From a virus: DNA of 28,174 bases. Below, in pieces: positions 6,948 through 15,676 of the stretch; within the stretch, counting starts at the first letter, position 1, and each line of letters opens with the position of its first letter. Below the pieces are notes generated by a model. That model was given only the letters and a program-made list of their open reading frames with translations, was not told the DNA's origin and did not search any database. The translations under genes and the position numbers were made by a program. The stretch is from IMG/VR virus record IMGVR_UViG_3300031669_000184, positions 1-28,174 of that record, one strand, 5' to 3'.

Positions 6948-9416
6948 ATGGCTGAAACAACAACATCCCAACAAATTTGGGCCTCAAGGGATCAGATACG
7001 GAATCAGATTATTGGGTTTTATAAATCGTATATGGAACTCGAGAATGTTGATCTAACAAAATCTTCATGGAACTCTTTCGTCATTGAAATTCTCTCAACA
7101 CTAACCACTAATGTATTATTCTATCAAATTTCAACATATAAAGAATTTTTCTTAACTAAAGCTCAACTTCCAGAATCTATTTTAAACTTGGCAGCATTTT
7201 TAGGATATAGTGCTGGCAATGCTTCTTCTGCAACTGTGGATGCCTTTATGGTTATTCCTTTTGGTTTTGAAGACGCCAATACAGAAATTACAATTGCAGA
7301 AGGGTTTAAGTTTGAAGCTGAGGGTGGAATATTTTTCAGTACCGATTATATCACTACAATTATAGTGACAAATAACTCTGCTGTGAGGATAATAAGACAA
7401 CAAGGAAACAGTACATTTGATGTACCCGTAACAATAGATGTTGATGCCAATGAGTTTTCATTCGCTCTACCTGTTAGACAATTTCAAACTTTAACACAAG
7501 AATTTATAATTTCAGAAGATTTACAAACATATCAATTTACATCGCTTGACGTTCCTCTGTCAGATCAGATCTCTTCATTAGATGTTGATATTAAACCCCC
7601 AACGTCAGCAGGTTATGAACAATGGACAGAGGTTAGTAGTTTATTTCTTATGGATGAAACTACAAAAGGTTATGTTGCTAGAAGAACAGATACAGGATTA
7701 ACACTAGGTTTCGGTAATGGCCTGATTGGTGTGCAACCCGATCCTGGTAGTACTGTCTTAGTTACAACTGAATTGACAGATGGTGCTGATGGTAATATCA
7801 TTACCGGAAAGATTTCTGGCGGTGAGAGAATTTATAATACAACTGTTGCTGGGATTACAGAAATAGTACAATACGAAGTCACAAACTTAGTTCCTGCTAC
7901 AGGAGGTTCAGATGAAGAATCTCTTGAAGAAGTAAGAAGAAATTCAATTATAAACTTAACCTCGTTAGAAAGACTTGTTAGCGAAGAAGACTATCAAAAT
8001 GCAAATGTAATTATTGATGATTCCCCATTGGGGCAAAATTCTCTGCCAGTATTAAAACGATCTGATCTTACAATTAACGAAATTACTTTATTTACGACTC
8101 TATTATTTTTAGATGGTTTAGTTCCAACCAGAAATATAAAATACACATTTCCTGCAACAAGTTATGTTCCTCGGAATACTATATTAACTCAAGATGGTAT
8201 TGATTATTATACAATTTATGATATGTACGTTGATGTAATTAACTCAGTTGCTTCATACGTTTATATTTTATTTATAGTTGAACAAATTCCTTCGTTGGTA
8301 ACTAGTTATGGGTCTACGTATAATTTATATTCAGATCTTTTTATTGCTGAAAAAGATGGGATTGGTGCAACATTCGCTCTTGAATACCATTCAGATGAAG
8401 TTGACTCAGATTTATCAGAATGTGAAATGGAAATATTAGAAACTGGTGCTAAATATAATATGTCTACTGACTCATCAGCTACTCAGTTTATTCTTATATT
8501 TCCTGATAATACTGTAATCCCTAGTGGTGAGAATACATATTATTTTACAATTACACATCCGGTTGAGGGGTTGATTGCACAATATCAAGCGACATTCACA
8601 TTCAGAGAAGATTTACAAGATTTTGTAATATCTGATGCAGTAACTGATGGTACATCCTATGTTGTGTACGATGTACCTACCGTTCAAAAGGAGTATTACG
8701 ACGGTATTAATCAAGTAGACTTTGAAACACAAGTTCTACAAGTTTTATTATCAACAGTTACATTTAAAGATTATAAAATGTTAACTGATTTTGTTAATCT
8801 TAAGTTTGCAAATACAACTGGTGTTATGAATAATATGCAGTTAAATCCCGTAACCATTCCCGCCGTTATTGATATATTATCCGTTCCTCCTACGTCATGT
8901 AGTCTTGCTGATCGCTATATTGTATTGAATGGAACAGGTGCTTGGTTAGGGCATGATGATGATATTGCCACTTGTAATGACGCAACAGCATTAACTTGGG
9001 TTTTCACTAAAGCTAAGACTGAGCAAATGACATATGTAACTAATAAAAGTCTAAAATATTTATATTGCGAAAGCGGATGGGTTGTACCTTCATATAATAT
9101 TCCTTTAGATATTTCTGTTGATGTTTTCAAGACTTCTACATATACAGGTTCACTTACTGAACTAACCGATGCAGTAAGGAGTGCGTTGGTAGAAGCTTTT
9201 ACAGATAGGTTTGGAATTAATATATCACTTTATCGTTCAGAGCTTATTGATGTTATTCAAGAGGTGGAAGGAGTTGAGCACTGTAGGTTAATTCAACCAG
9301 AATCAAGTATTTTCTTTGATTTTGATATTAATGATTTTACTCAAGAACAATTACTATCATACGGTCCTGAGTATGTATATTTTACAGAAGATACTATATC
9401 AGTTAGGATATTCTAA
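6948..9416 (+). CDS. gp6/baseplate J-like wedge protein
   Basis: Started at the ATG at 6948 (822 residues), which has GGAG seven bases upstream; an earlier in-frame ATG at 6918 lies inside the preceding gene and has no such site. An N-terminal helical region contains WNSFVIEILSTLTTNVLFYQ and LAAFLGY, typical of gp6/J proteins. Then come LTLGFGNGLIGVQPDPGSTV and the signature GGSDEESLEEVRR at about 319-331 followed by LERLVSEEDY at 340-349. The remaining 470 residues are beta-rich and end in a hub-like EVEGVEHCRL segment. In T4, gp6 forms the inner ring of the baseplate and carries wedge dimers. The length exceeds T4 gp6 (660), so extra domains are inserted between about 400 and 720. Confidence 0.9.
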   Translation: MAETTTSQQIWASRDQIRNQIIGFYKSYMELENVDLTKSSWNSFVIEILSTLTTNVLFYQISTYKEFFLTKAQLPESILNLAAFLGYSAGNASSATVDAFMVIPFGFEDANTEITIAEGFKFEAEGGIFFSTDYITTIIVTNNSAVRIIRQQGNSTFDVPVTIDVDANEFSFALPVRQFQTLTQEFIISEDLQTYQFTSLDVPLSDQISSLDVDIKPPTSAGYEQWTEVSSLFLMDETTKGYVARRTDTGLTLGFGNGLIGVQPDPGSTVLVTTELTDGADGNIITGKISGGERIYNTTVAGITEIVQYEVTNLVPATGGSDEESLEEVRRNSIINLTSLERLVSEEDYQNANVIIDDSPLGQNSLPVLKRSDLTINEITLFTTLLFLDGLVPTRNIKYTFPATSYVPRNTILTQDGIDYYTIYDMYVDVINSVASYVYILFIVEQIPSLVTSYGSTYNLYSDLFIAEKDGIGATFALEYHSDEVDSDLSECEMEILETGAKYNMSTDSSATQFILIFPDNTVIPSGENTYYFTITHPVEGLIAQYQATFTFREDLQDFVISDAVTDGTSYVVYDVPTVQKEYYDGINQVDFETQVLQVLLSTVTFKDYKMLTDFVNLKFANTTGVMNNMQLNPVTIPAVIDILSVPPTSCSLADRYIVLNGTGAWLGHDDDIATCNDATALTWVFTKAKTEQMTYVTNKSLKYLYCESGWVVPSYNIPLDISVDVFKTSTYTGSLTELTDAVRSALVEAFTDRFGINISLYRSELIDVIQEVEGVEHCRLIQPESSIFFDFDINDFTQEQLLSYGPEYVYFTEDTISVRIF

Positions 9417-9418
9417 AT

Positions 9419-10540
9419 ATGGATATAATTTTAAACAAAGCAAAAATTAATTTACCACAGATACGAAGAGTAATTGAGAAGTTAGCGGCAAAAGAATTAT
9501 CTTCTTTATCAGAACCATGTTACTATCCTAAAACAAAGCGATTTTATTTTGAACTATTAAATATAATGGGGTTGAAAGATAAAGAATTTGCTGAGTTCAT
9601 TAAAAGAAATTACAAAGGTAAAAAAGCACAACAATGGGCAATGTATCAAGATAAGGGAACCAATATGTTGCTGTTTTTAATGCACCTCTTTTTAAAGAAA
9701 AACAATAAAGCAGGTTTCCATTCAGTTGTTTTATATCACCTCATTGTACAATACTCGCGTTTAATGCATAAACAATTACAGTATTGTAATCCCGATATTT
9801 TCAGACAAACTCTTGAAAGACTAACTAAAACACATTTATTTGCTAGAGAGAAAACAGTATCCAATGCGTTATATTACTTATCCAGAGAACTCTACGTCCA
9901 TAAAAGATTTATAGAAGCATTACTTGAATGGGATATGGATAAAGTATTGGAGTTTCAGGTTGTATCTCGAACTAGGGTTTCTCAAAGCGTTAAAAGTTTT
10001 GTTGAAAACTATTACAAAATAAAAGAGAGTGGAGATGTAGTTAAAACCCATGATGAACCCAGTGGAGATGAAGAAGATTATAGACCAGAAGTGAAGGTCG
10101 GTCAAAGAGGAAAGAAATCAATTGATGAAGTTGTTAAAAGATTTGTTGTATATAAAATTGTTGATAAGGTAGCACTAGAAGAAGCTAAAAAATTAAGTAA
10201 GGTTAAAACATCTATTGCTACTATAATAACAGAGAAATTAATAAACGAAAAATATATGGATAATATTAGAATGATCCTGCAGTTGTTTGTTAAAGAAATA
10301 CCTGATGTGTCGTCAATCTGTGGGAATAAATTTTATCCGTATGTGAAAAAATTGATGGCAGTAAAAAGGACCAGAGCAAATGTTTACTTTAAACAGCAAG
10401 TTAATATTCTTCTAGTTAAAGTTCTCGAAGCTGGTGGTCATAAAGAAGCATATGATTCATACACATCCCAAACCCAATTCATTATCAATACCTTCCTTGC
10501 GTATTACTTAACTATAGTGTTAAGAAATAGTCTCTGTTAG
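9419..10540 (+). CDS. Unknown helical protein at the end of the baseplate unit
   Basis: A 373-residue, basic and largely alpha-helical protein whose ATG follows the stop of the gp6-like gene by two bases, so it is probably translated by coupling (AGGA is 11 bases upstream). It has two helical halves separated by an acidic, probably disordered linker at about residues 205-225 (KTHDEPSGDEEDYRPEVKVG). No catalytic or metal motif is visible. It is the last gene of the plus-strand unit, and its TAG overlaps the TAA of the converging minus-strand gene. Its position suggests a virion or assembly protein; an early helical segment KKAQQWAMYQDKGTNMLLF is the most distinctive block. The family is not recognised. 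Confidence 0.6.
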   Translation: MDIILNKAKINLPQIRRVIEKLAAKELSSLSEPCYYPKTKRFYFELLNIMGLKDKEFAEFIKRNYKGKKAQQWAMYQDKGTNMLLFLMHLFLKKNNKAGFHSVVLYHLIVQYSRLMHKQLQYCNPDIFRQTLERLTKTHLFAREKTVSNALYYLSRELYVHKRFIEALLEWDMDKVLEFQVVSRTRVSQSVKSFVENYYKIKESGDVVKTHDEPSGDEEDYRPEVKVGQRGKKSIDEVVKRFVVYKIVDKVALEEAKKLSKVKTSIATIITEKLINEKYMDNIRMILQLFVKEIPDVSSICGNKFYPYVKKLMAVKRTRANVYFKQQVNILLVKVLEAGGHKEAYDSYTSQTQFIINTFLAYYLTIVLRNSLC

Positions 10541-11910
10541 AGAGTTCCTTCCGCTCTTCTTCTTTTTATCTCGTCAATTTGAAATTGATCTCTAGTTATT
10601 TTATTCTGATTCGTTACTACACAAAGAGAGGTAGCCCCCGGAATTTGAGGGCAATTTTCCATTCTAAGTTGATATAGAGAAATATTCGCTTTCAAACTAG
10701 AAATTAGTTCGGCAATTTGTATGTCGGTAAGGCGAGGGGCAACTTTCGCTTCTGCTTGTTGGTCTCTCCCAGGAGGATTACTTTTTTGAGCTTGTGTTTT
10801 TTCCACAATTTTTTGAGGAATTTTTACAGTTGGTGATGGAACAGATTTAGAGTTTGTTTTACTCTCTCCTTTATAATTTGAAACTTGTTTTGTAGTTTCC
10901 ATTCCTTGTAAATATTTTCGAAGTGTTGGTCTTGATTTTCCTGAAGCATCCCCAGTTGCTAATATACTACTAAATAGACTTCCGAAATCTATTCTTACAT
11001 CCGCCATAGCTAAAGATTGATTATATCCAATTAGTTGTTGGTCTCCGCCTTTAATAACTGTAATATTTGAGATAAATGCTGGATCGAGATCATATATTCC
11101 AGGAGATGCTATTCTATGAATAAATGGCCAACTGTAAGTAATTCCATCATCTGAAATTGGAATTCCAAGAAGCATTAATGCTGCAATTGGTCCTATAATA
11201 TATTTTTTGGTTGATTCAGCATTTCCTGGATTTGGATTATATAGTCTCACAGTCATTGTATATGAAGGCTGAAATCCACTCGACTTCCACACCATTGGAA
11301 AATCCATTCTACCGCCAGCCATTAATTTATTTACTGTATTTACCATAGTTCCGCCTGGACTTCCTATAGCATTAAATAACTTTTTGACTAAATTTCCAGC
11401 TGTTTGCATTCCTGACCCCAACGCTCCAACAGCTCCTCCTTCTTTAGATAATTTTGAACTAATATTCTGAAATCCTTCGGTTACACTTCTCCCTCCAGCA
11501 ATTTGAGCAAGAGATTGTGCTCCTTCTGAAGCAACGTCTGTAAATTTTTGTAAAAAGTTTTCTCCATATTCATTTGAAAATGAATCAGTTGGGAAACTAT
11601 CAGCTAAAAATGCAACTTCAACATACCCATTATGTTTTGTGCTAAGTGAAAACCCATGAGCTTTTAGTAAGTTATGATAGTATTTAGTTTTATCTGCACC
11701 TCTAACATTCGGGTTACTTACTGGTGGAGAGAAGGCTGACGCTCTTGTAAATAAATCAATACCTGCTGCAAACGACGGCAAACCTGGATATATTCTTGCT
11801 ATGGGCATTGAGTTTAAAAGCATTTGATTTGATTGAGGTATTAAATTTGATGGTGGCAACCCAAAAGTGAAATCTAAATCCACTAATCCACCAGTTTCTC
11901 CATTTGCCAT
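10537..11910 (-). CDS. Virion structural protein, baseplate or tail-tube-cap type
   Basis: A 457-residue protein with AAGGAG eight bases before the ATG. The N-terminal 60 residues (LDFTFGLPPSNLIPQSNQML) and the block at about 205-320 (FPMVWKSSGFQPSYTMTVRL, then YIIGPIAALMLLGIPISDDG and YSWPFIHRIASPGIYDLDP) look like a beta-barrel tail protein, with a Gly/Ala/Ser-rich low-complexity insertion at about 130-200. Residues 340-395 are a disordered Lys/Ser/Pro/Gln linker followed by a helical C-terminus. It follows the tape measure gene by 17 bases, where contractile phages often encode tube-initiator or hub-cap proteins. The general call as virion protein is reasonable; the exact role is inferred from position only. 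Confidence 0.5.
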   Translation of the reverse strand: MANGETGGLVDLDFTFGLPPSNLIPQSNQMLLNSMPIARIYPGLPSFAAGIDLFTRASAFSPPVSNPNVRGADKTKYYHNLLKAHGFSLSTKHNGYVEVAFLADSFPTDSFSNEYGENFLQKFTDVASEGAQSLAQIAGGRSVTEGFQNISSKLSKEGGAVGALGSGMQTAGNLVKKLFNAIGSPGGTMVNTVNKLMAGGRMDFPMVWKSSGFQPSYTMTVRLYNPNPGNAESTKKYIIGPIAALMLLGIPISDDGITYSWPFIHRIASPGIYDLDPAFISNITVIKGGDQQLIGYNQSLAMADVRIDFGSLFSSILATGDASGKSRPTLRKYLQGMETTKQVSNYKGESKTNSKSVPSPTVKIPQKIVEKTQAQKSNPPGRDQQAEAKVAPRLTDIQIAELISSLKANISLYQLRMENCPQIPGATSLCVVTNQNKITRDQFQIDEIKRRRAEGTL

Positions 11911-11927
11911 TTGTTATATCTCCTTGG

Positions 11928-14765
11928 TTAAAACATCTCTAAATCTAAATAACTGGAATCAACTTTTCCGGTTATTACTGTTCTCTTAAGATCCTGATAT
12001 AAATTATTTGCTGCTTGTCCGCCTGAAGTTGCTATTTTTTGTGAAGAATCCGAAACTGTATTACTTAAATTTGTTACTTGAGTCCCAACAGATTCGCTAA
12101 TATTCTTGCTCATTTCTTTAGTTGCATCTAAAGTATTCTTAGCATTTTCTTCTAGTGCCTCAATAGTTTTCTTAGATTTTGCTTCGGCATCTTTAGCATA
12201 ATCTTTGGCTATTTCACTTGTTTCTTTAACTGCTGTCTCAACTTTATCTTTAATCTCTGTGGCTTTTTCCTTCCCCCTACTCCATACTACTTTTGCTTTG
12301 TTTTTCAAATCAGTAGCAGTAGTTCCTACTACACTTTCTGGTACTTTTCTTTTGTTTCCATGTTCTTGAAGATATCGTAAGAACTGCATCTCACGCCTAG
12401 TACCATAATCATGTACTTCGCCTTCGTCTATTTGTTTTCCAAAGAAACTCCATTTTTTTCTAGAGAAGTGAGGAACACTTTTATCCTCTATGATCCATTG
12501 GTTTCTCATCGCCGCAATTTCATTCGGATCGTACATAGAATAGATATCCCAATTTTTCGCCTGGTATTCTCTCTGTGCTGCAGCTACTAATTGAGATGCA
12601 TGAACTCCTGCTTTACCTAGCTGACTTTTTCTTGCTTCTCCTGCTTTACCTGCACCTCCTGCTGTTTGAGATATTTGTTGAGCCATTATTATTTTTTCTG
12701 TTTCAGATATTAAAGCTTTGTCTTTAACTTGCCCTTTTACTGCTCCTAGTTTGTCTTCTGTCACTTTCATTTTCTTTCTATGAGTAGACTCTGCTTCCGC
12801 AATGAGTTTATCGAAGTGTGCTATCCATTTTTTTCTTTGAGGGCCACTTATATATTTATCAATTAACGTTCCAATACCATATCCTATTGCAAACCCCATA
12901 GCTGGACCCAAAAAATTCTTAAATGCTGCTGGACTGAGAAAGTTTGCTAACCATGCTTTATTTAAACCAAGACCAGCTAATACAGTTCCAATTGTACCTA
13001 CGATTGTACTAATGATACTTCCTATTCCACTAAATGCACCCATTATTAAATCCCAGATTCTTTTCATCTTACCACGTTTATTCATTTGATCTAAATCTTT
13101 AGCTATTCCTTTTTGAGTCTTCTGCTCTTTTTTATGTTGTTTTACATTTGCAGCATATAAATTATTAACACCACTTAACAAACTGCCGCTACTTTGTTGT
13201 TCATCTCTCCATTTTTTATCCTCAATTTTTTTGGCTTCTTTCGCATACTCTACAATTCTTACTGGAGTTGGTGCTTTATCAGTACCTTCTGTTAGCTGCT
13301 TTTGTATATCTCCCCCACCAGGAAGTTCTCCATATAAGCTTTTATTTATTTTTGCACCTTCAGTGGCCTCCAATATTTTATTAATTAAATCTGTTCCCCA
13401 CATCTTTCTTTCTTTTGAAAGCCAGTCTCCGAGAGTTTTACCTTTTCCCCATCCTGCTTTTCCAGAACCTCCAAGCATCAAATCAATTCCACCTGCAATT
13501 AAAGGCGGAACAAATTTTGCACCTAGATTTAATGCCTTTCTAGCTATACCCATTATAGACCAGAATGTTTTCTGTATTCCAAGTAGAGGTGGATATTTTT
13601 TACCAGTTATGAATGTTGATAAATCTCTAGTTGCCCAAGCTGTATGTCTTGTATTTAAAACAATATTATCCAATCTATGCATACTTTCTGCATATAACAT
13701 ACCAAGTATTATACTCATATTTTCATAAGGATTTTTAGAATTAGGTAAATGACTTTTGTAACCACCTCGTGCTTTAAATACTGAGTATGCTATTCTTCCA
13801 GGTAATGATAAACCAGTAGATATTGTCTTTAAACCGAACATGATTTGTCTAAATGTTGGATGTTCAATCAACATTTTAGTCCATACTTGTTCCCATGTTC
13901 CAATTGTTGCCCCTAATGTATCCTGAATTGATAACACAGCTCGAAGCATTCTCATCTGTTGAGGTTCTTCATATTGTGTTTGAACTTGGTGCATTGCTCT
14001 AAGGAACCCTTTAAAAATACCAACTTTTTCTAATTTTTCTTGACCTTTTACATATCCAGCCATATTTGCCATTTGATGTAATTGGGCTCGTTTGAAAGCT
14101 ACTCCAATTTCTTGAACTGCACCGACGGACTCATCTATTCTACTTAAAACTTTTTCAATAGGAGCTACAATTTCTCCGGCATGGACTTCGACCATACCAC
14201 CTTTTTTGACGTATCCACCCTTCTGCATCTTTGGGATATCGCCATCTTCTTCTCCTTTTTTCCTTCCTTTAAAGAACCCTCCGATTGTTTTTCCAATACC
14301 ACTAAATACACTTTTAAGAGATTCGGCCATTTTCTCTTTGCCTTTTTGAAAAACATCGGTCTCCATAAACTTAGCTGCAAAATAACCAAATAGGGGAGTA
14401 CTTCTTGAGAGTGCCATTGCGACTATATTTTGTTTATTATAACTGATGTCTTCTGATATAGCTTTTCCGTATTGTGAAATAGCATCTTTGGTGGCTGTTG
14501 CAGTTCCTAATGTAATACTACTAATACCTTGAGCAAACGAACCCATAGTTTCTTTCATTTTATGAAGAACACCAATAGTAGCATTTTGAACTTCAGCAAT
14601 ACCTTCACTATCTCCTGCCATTTGTTCAACTTCAGTTAATCGTTGATCGACTTCAGCTTGCATTTGATTGACAGTATTTGAAACACTACTGACCTCGGAT
14701 ATCCTTGTATTTTGTGAATCAGCAGTTTGTGTAATGCTACCTGGTTCTATGGGTTTATCGGGCAT
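11928..14765 (-). CDS. Tape-measure-like protein
   Basis: At 945 residues this is one of the longest proteins here. The N-terminal 60 residues and the last 130 are heptad-rich (KAKVVWSRGKEKATEIKDKV and following), typical of coiled coils. At about 178-205 it has the tape-measure signature GGYVKKGGMVEVHAGEIVAP. Hydrophobic segments lie at about 410-430, 570-610 and 620-645 (MGFAIGYGIGTLIDKYI), as in tape measures that insert into or cross membranes during DNA delivery. If it sets tail length at about 0.15 nm per residue, the tail would be near 140 nm, longer than T4. It follows the metallopeptidase-like gene by five bases. An alternative is another internal virion protein with the same glycine motif. 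Confidence 0.7.
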   Translation of the reverse strand: MPDKPIEPGSITQTADSQNTRISEVSSVSNTVNQMQAEVDQRLTEVEQMAGDSEGIAEVQNATIGVLHKMKETMGSFAQGISSITLGTATATKDAISQYGKAISEDISYNKQNIVAMALSRSTPLFGYFAAKFMETDVFQKGKEKMAESLKSVFSGIGKTIGGFFKGRKKGEEDGDIPKMQKGGYVKKGGMVEVHAGEIVAPIEKVLSRIDESVGAVQEIGVAFKRAQLHQMANMAGYVKGQEKLEKVGIFKGFLRAMHQVQTQYEEPQQMRMLRAVLSIQDTLGATIGTWEQVWTKMLIEHPTFRQIMFGLKTISTGLSLPGRIAYSVFKARGGYKSHLPNSKNPYENMSIILGMLYAESMHRLDNIVLNTRHTAWATRDLSTFITGKKYPPLLGIQKTFWSIMGIARKALNLGAKFVPPLIAGGIDLMLGGSGKAGWGKGKTLGDWLSKERKMWGTDLINKILEATEGAKINKSLYGELPGGGDIQKQLTEGTDKAPTPVRIVEYAKEAKKIEDKKWRDEQQSSGSLLSGVNNLYAANVKQHKKEQKTQKGIAKDLDQMNKRGKMKRIWDLIMGAFSGIGSIISTIVGTIGTVLAGLGLNKAWLANFLSPAAFKNFLGPAMGFAIGYGIGTLIDKYISGPQRKKWIAHFDKLIAEAESTHRKKMKVTEDKLGAVKGQVKDKALISETEKIIMAQQISQTAGGAGKAGEARKSQLGKAGVHASQLVAAAQREYQAKNWDIYSMYDPNEIAAMRNQWIIEDKSVPHFSRKKWSFFGKQIDEGEVHDYGTRREMQFLRYLQEHGNKRKVPESVVGTTATDLKNKAKVVWSRGKEKATEIKDKVETAVKETSEIAKDYAKDAEAKSKKTIEALEENAKNTLDATKEMSKNISESVGTQVTNLSNTVSDSSQKIATSGGQAANNLYQDLKRTVITGKVDSSYLDLEMF

Positions 14766-14770
14766 GATTT

Positions 14771-15667
14771 TTATCCTCTAGCCATCATTTTAAACGCTTT
14801 CTTAATATTTGCATCATTTGGAAACAGTTCAGCAACAACACATATAACTTCAGATACTGAGAACAGTTCTTGGTATACTCCTGTTATTGTATTCCTTTTT
14901 CCAAACGATGTTTTATATGCTCTATTCAGTGCACTTATTAAATGAGAATATTTACCATATGCTCTTTTAAATGCGTTGAAGTTTAAATTAATAATTTTAA
15001 TTGCTACAATATAGTCGGTTAATGCTCTCATAAAAGTATTTTCGTCTAATGCTGTATAAGGTTTAAAAGAAGATTCTAATAAATAAAAATATTTTGTAAG
15101 AGTTTTATTTACGTTTTCTCTTCCTGCTGCAGTATCTAATAGTGACATAAATCCTATAACTTTATCTAAGTCTTTGGGGGTACTTTTTAAATTAAATATT
15201 TCAGTGAAAAATGTATCGTAGTATTTTCGTAAAAATGGAGTAAAGAGTGAAAGAAACGATCTTAGATTTTTTCCAGCTGCTAAGTGCATACATTCATGCA
15301 TTGTTGTTGAAACAAGTTCATTGTTTGATGCTGTTCCGAAGATACTTATATTATTATCAATTAAAACAACAATTCTTTTTTCAGCAATATAATACATTGC
15401 CATTATATCGCTATCTGCTGAACCGAAAATTCTTCTTGCAAAAAATTTAATTAACCCTTTATGTTTGTAACATGGAACGATTGTTCCTTTTTCTACCATA
15501 GTTTGAATATCGTCAGCAATATCTTTTCCTCTGCTTGATTTTCTGAACGAAATGATGAAACTCTCTTTTAGTTTTTCGGAAGTGTAAAATTTACTTCCCC
15601 CGATTTCCAAAGCAACTTTCAAACCAATTGGTAGTGAAAATAACTCCTCTAAGTATTTATCGTCCAT
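14771..15667 (-). CDS. HExxH metallopeptidase-like protein
   Basis: A 298-residue protein with AAGGAG before its ATG at 15667. The segment LVSTTMHECMHLAAGKN contains H124-E125-x-x-H128, the zinc-binding and catalytic motif of gluzincin-like metallopeptidases, within a predicted helix after a beta strand (RIVVLIDNNISIFG), as expected for the fold. E156 in FFTEIF is a candidate third ligand. The rest is mostly helical. It has no signal peptide. The gene lies between terminase and the tape measure gene, nine bases after terminase. The position makes a role in virion maturation, in processing a tail protein, or as a virion-carried enzyme plausible. It shows no serine-protease prohead signature. 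The family is not recognised beyond the motif. Confidence 0.6.
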   Translation of the reverse strand: MDDKYLEELFSLPIGLKVALEIGGSKFYTSEKLKESFIISFRKSSRGKDIADDIQTMVEKGTIVPCYKHKGLIKFFARRIFGSADSDIMAMYYIAEKRIVVLIDNNISIFGTASNNELVSTTMHECMHLAAGKNLRSFLSLFTPFLRKYYDTFFTEIFNLKSTPKDLDKVIGFMSLLDTAAGRENVNKTLTKYFYLLESSFKPYTALDENTFMRALTDYIVAIKIINLNFNAFKRAYGKYSHLISALNRAYKTSFGKRNTITGVYQELFSVSEVICVVAELFPNDANIKKAFKMMARG

Positions 15668-15676
15668 TATAACTCC

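Noticed and set aside
10531-10543. Intrinsic terminator at the convergent gene ends
   Set aside because: The stem has only 5 bp and the nearest T-rich run is over ten bases away.
13231-13728. 165-codon plus-strand frame
   Set aside because: It lies wholly opposite the tape-measure gene, with low-complexity Ser/Pro/Phe composition and no ribosome site.
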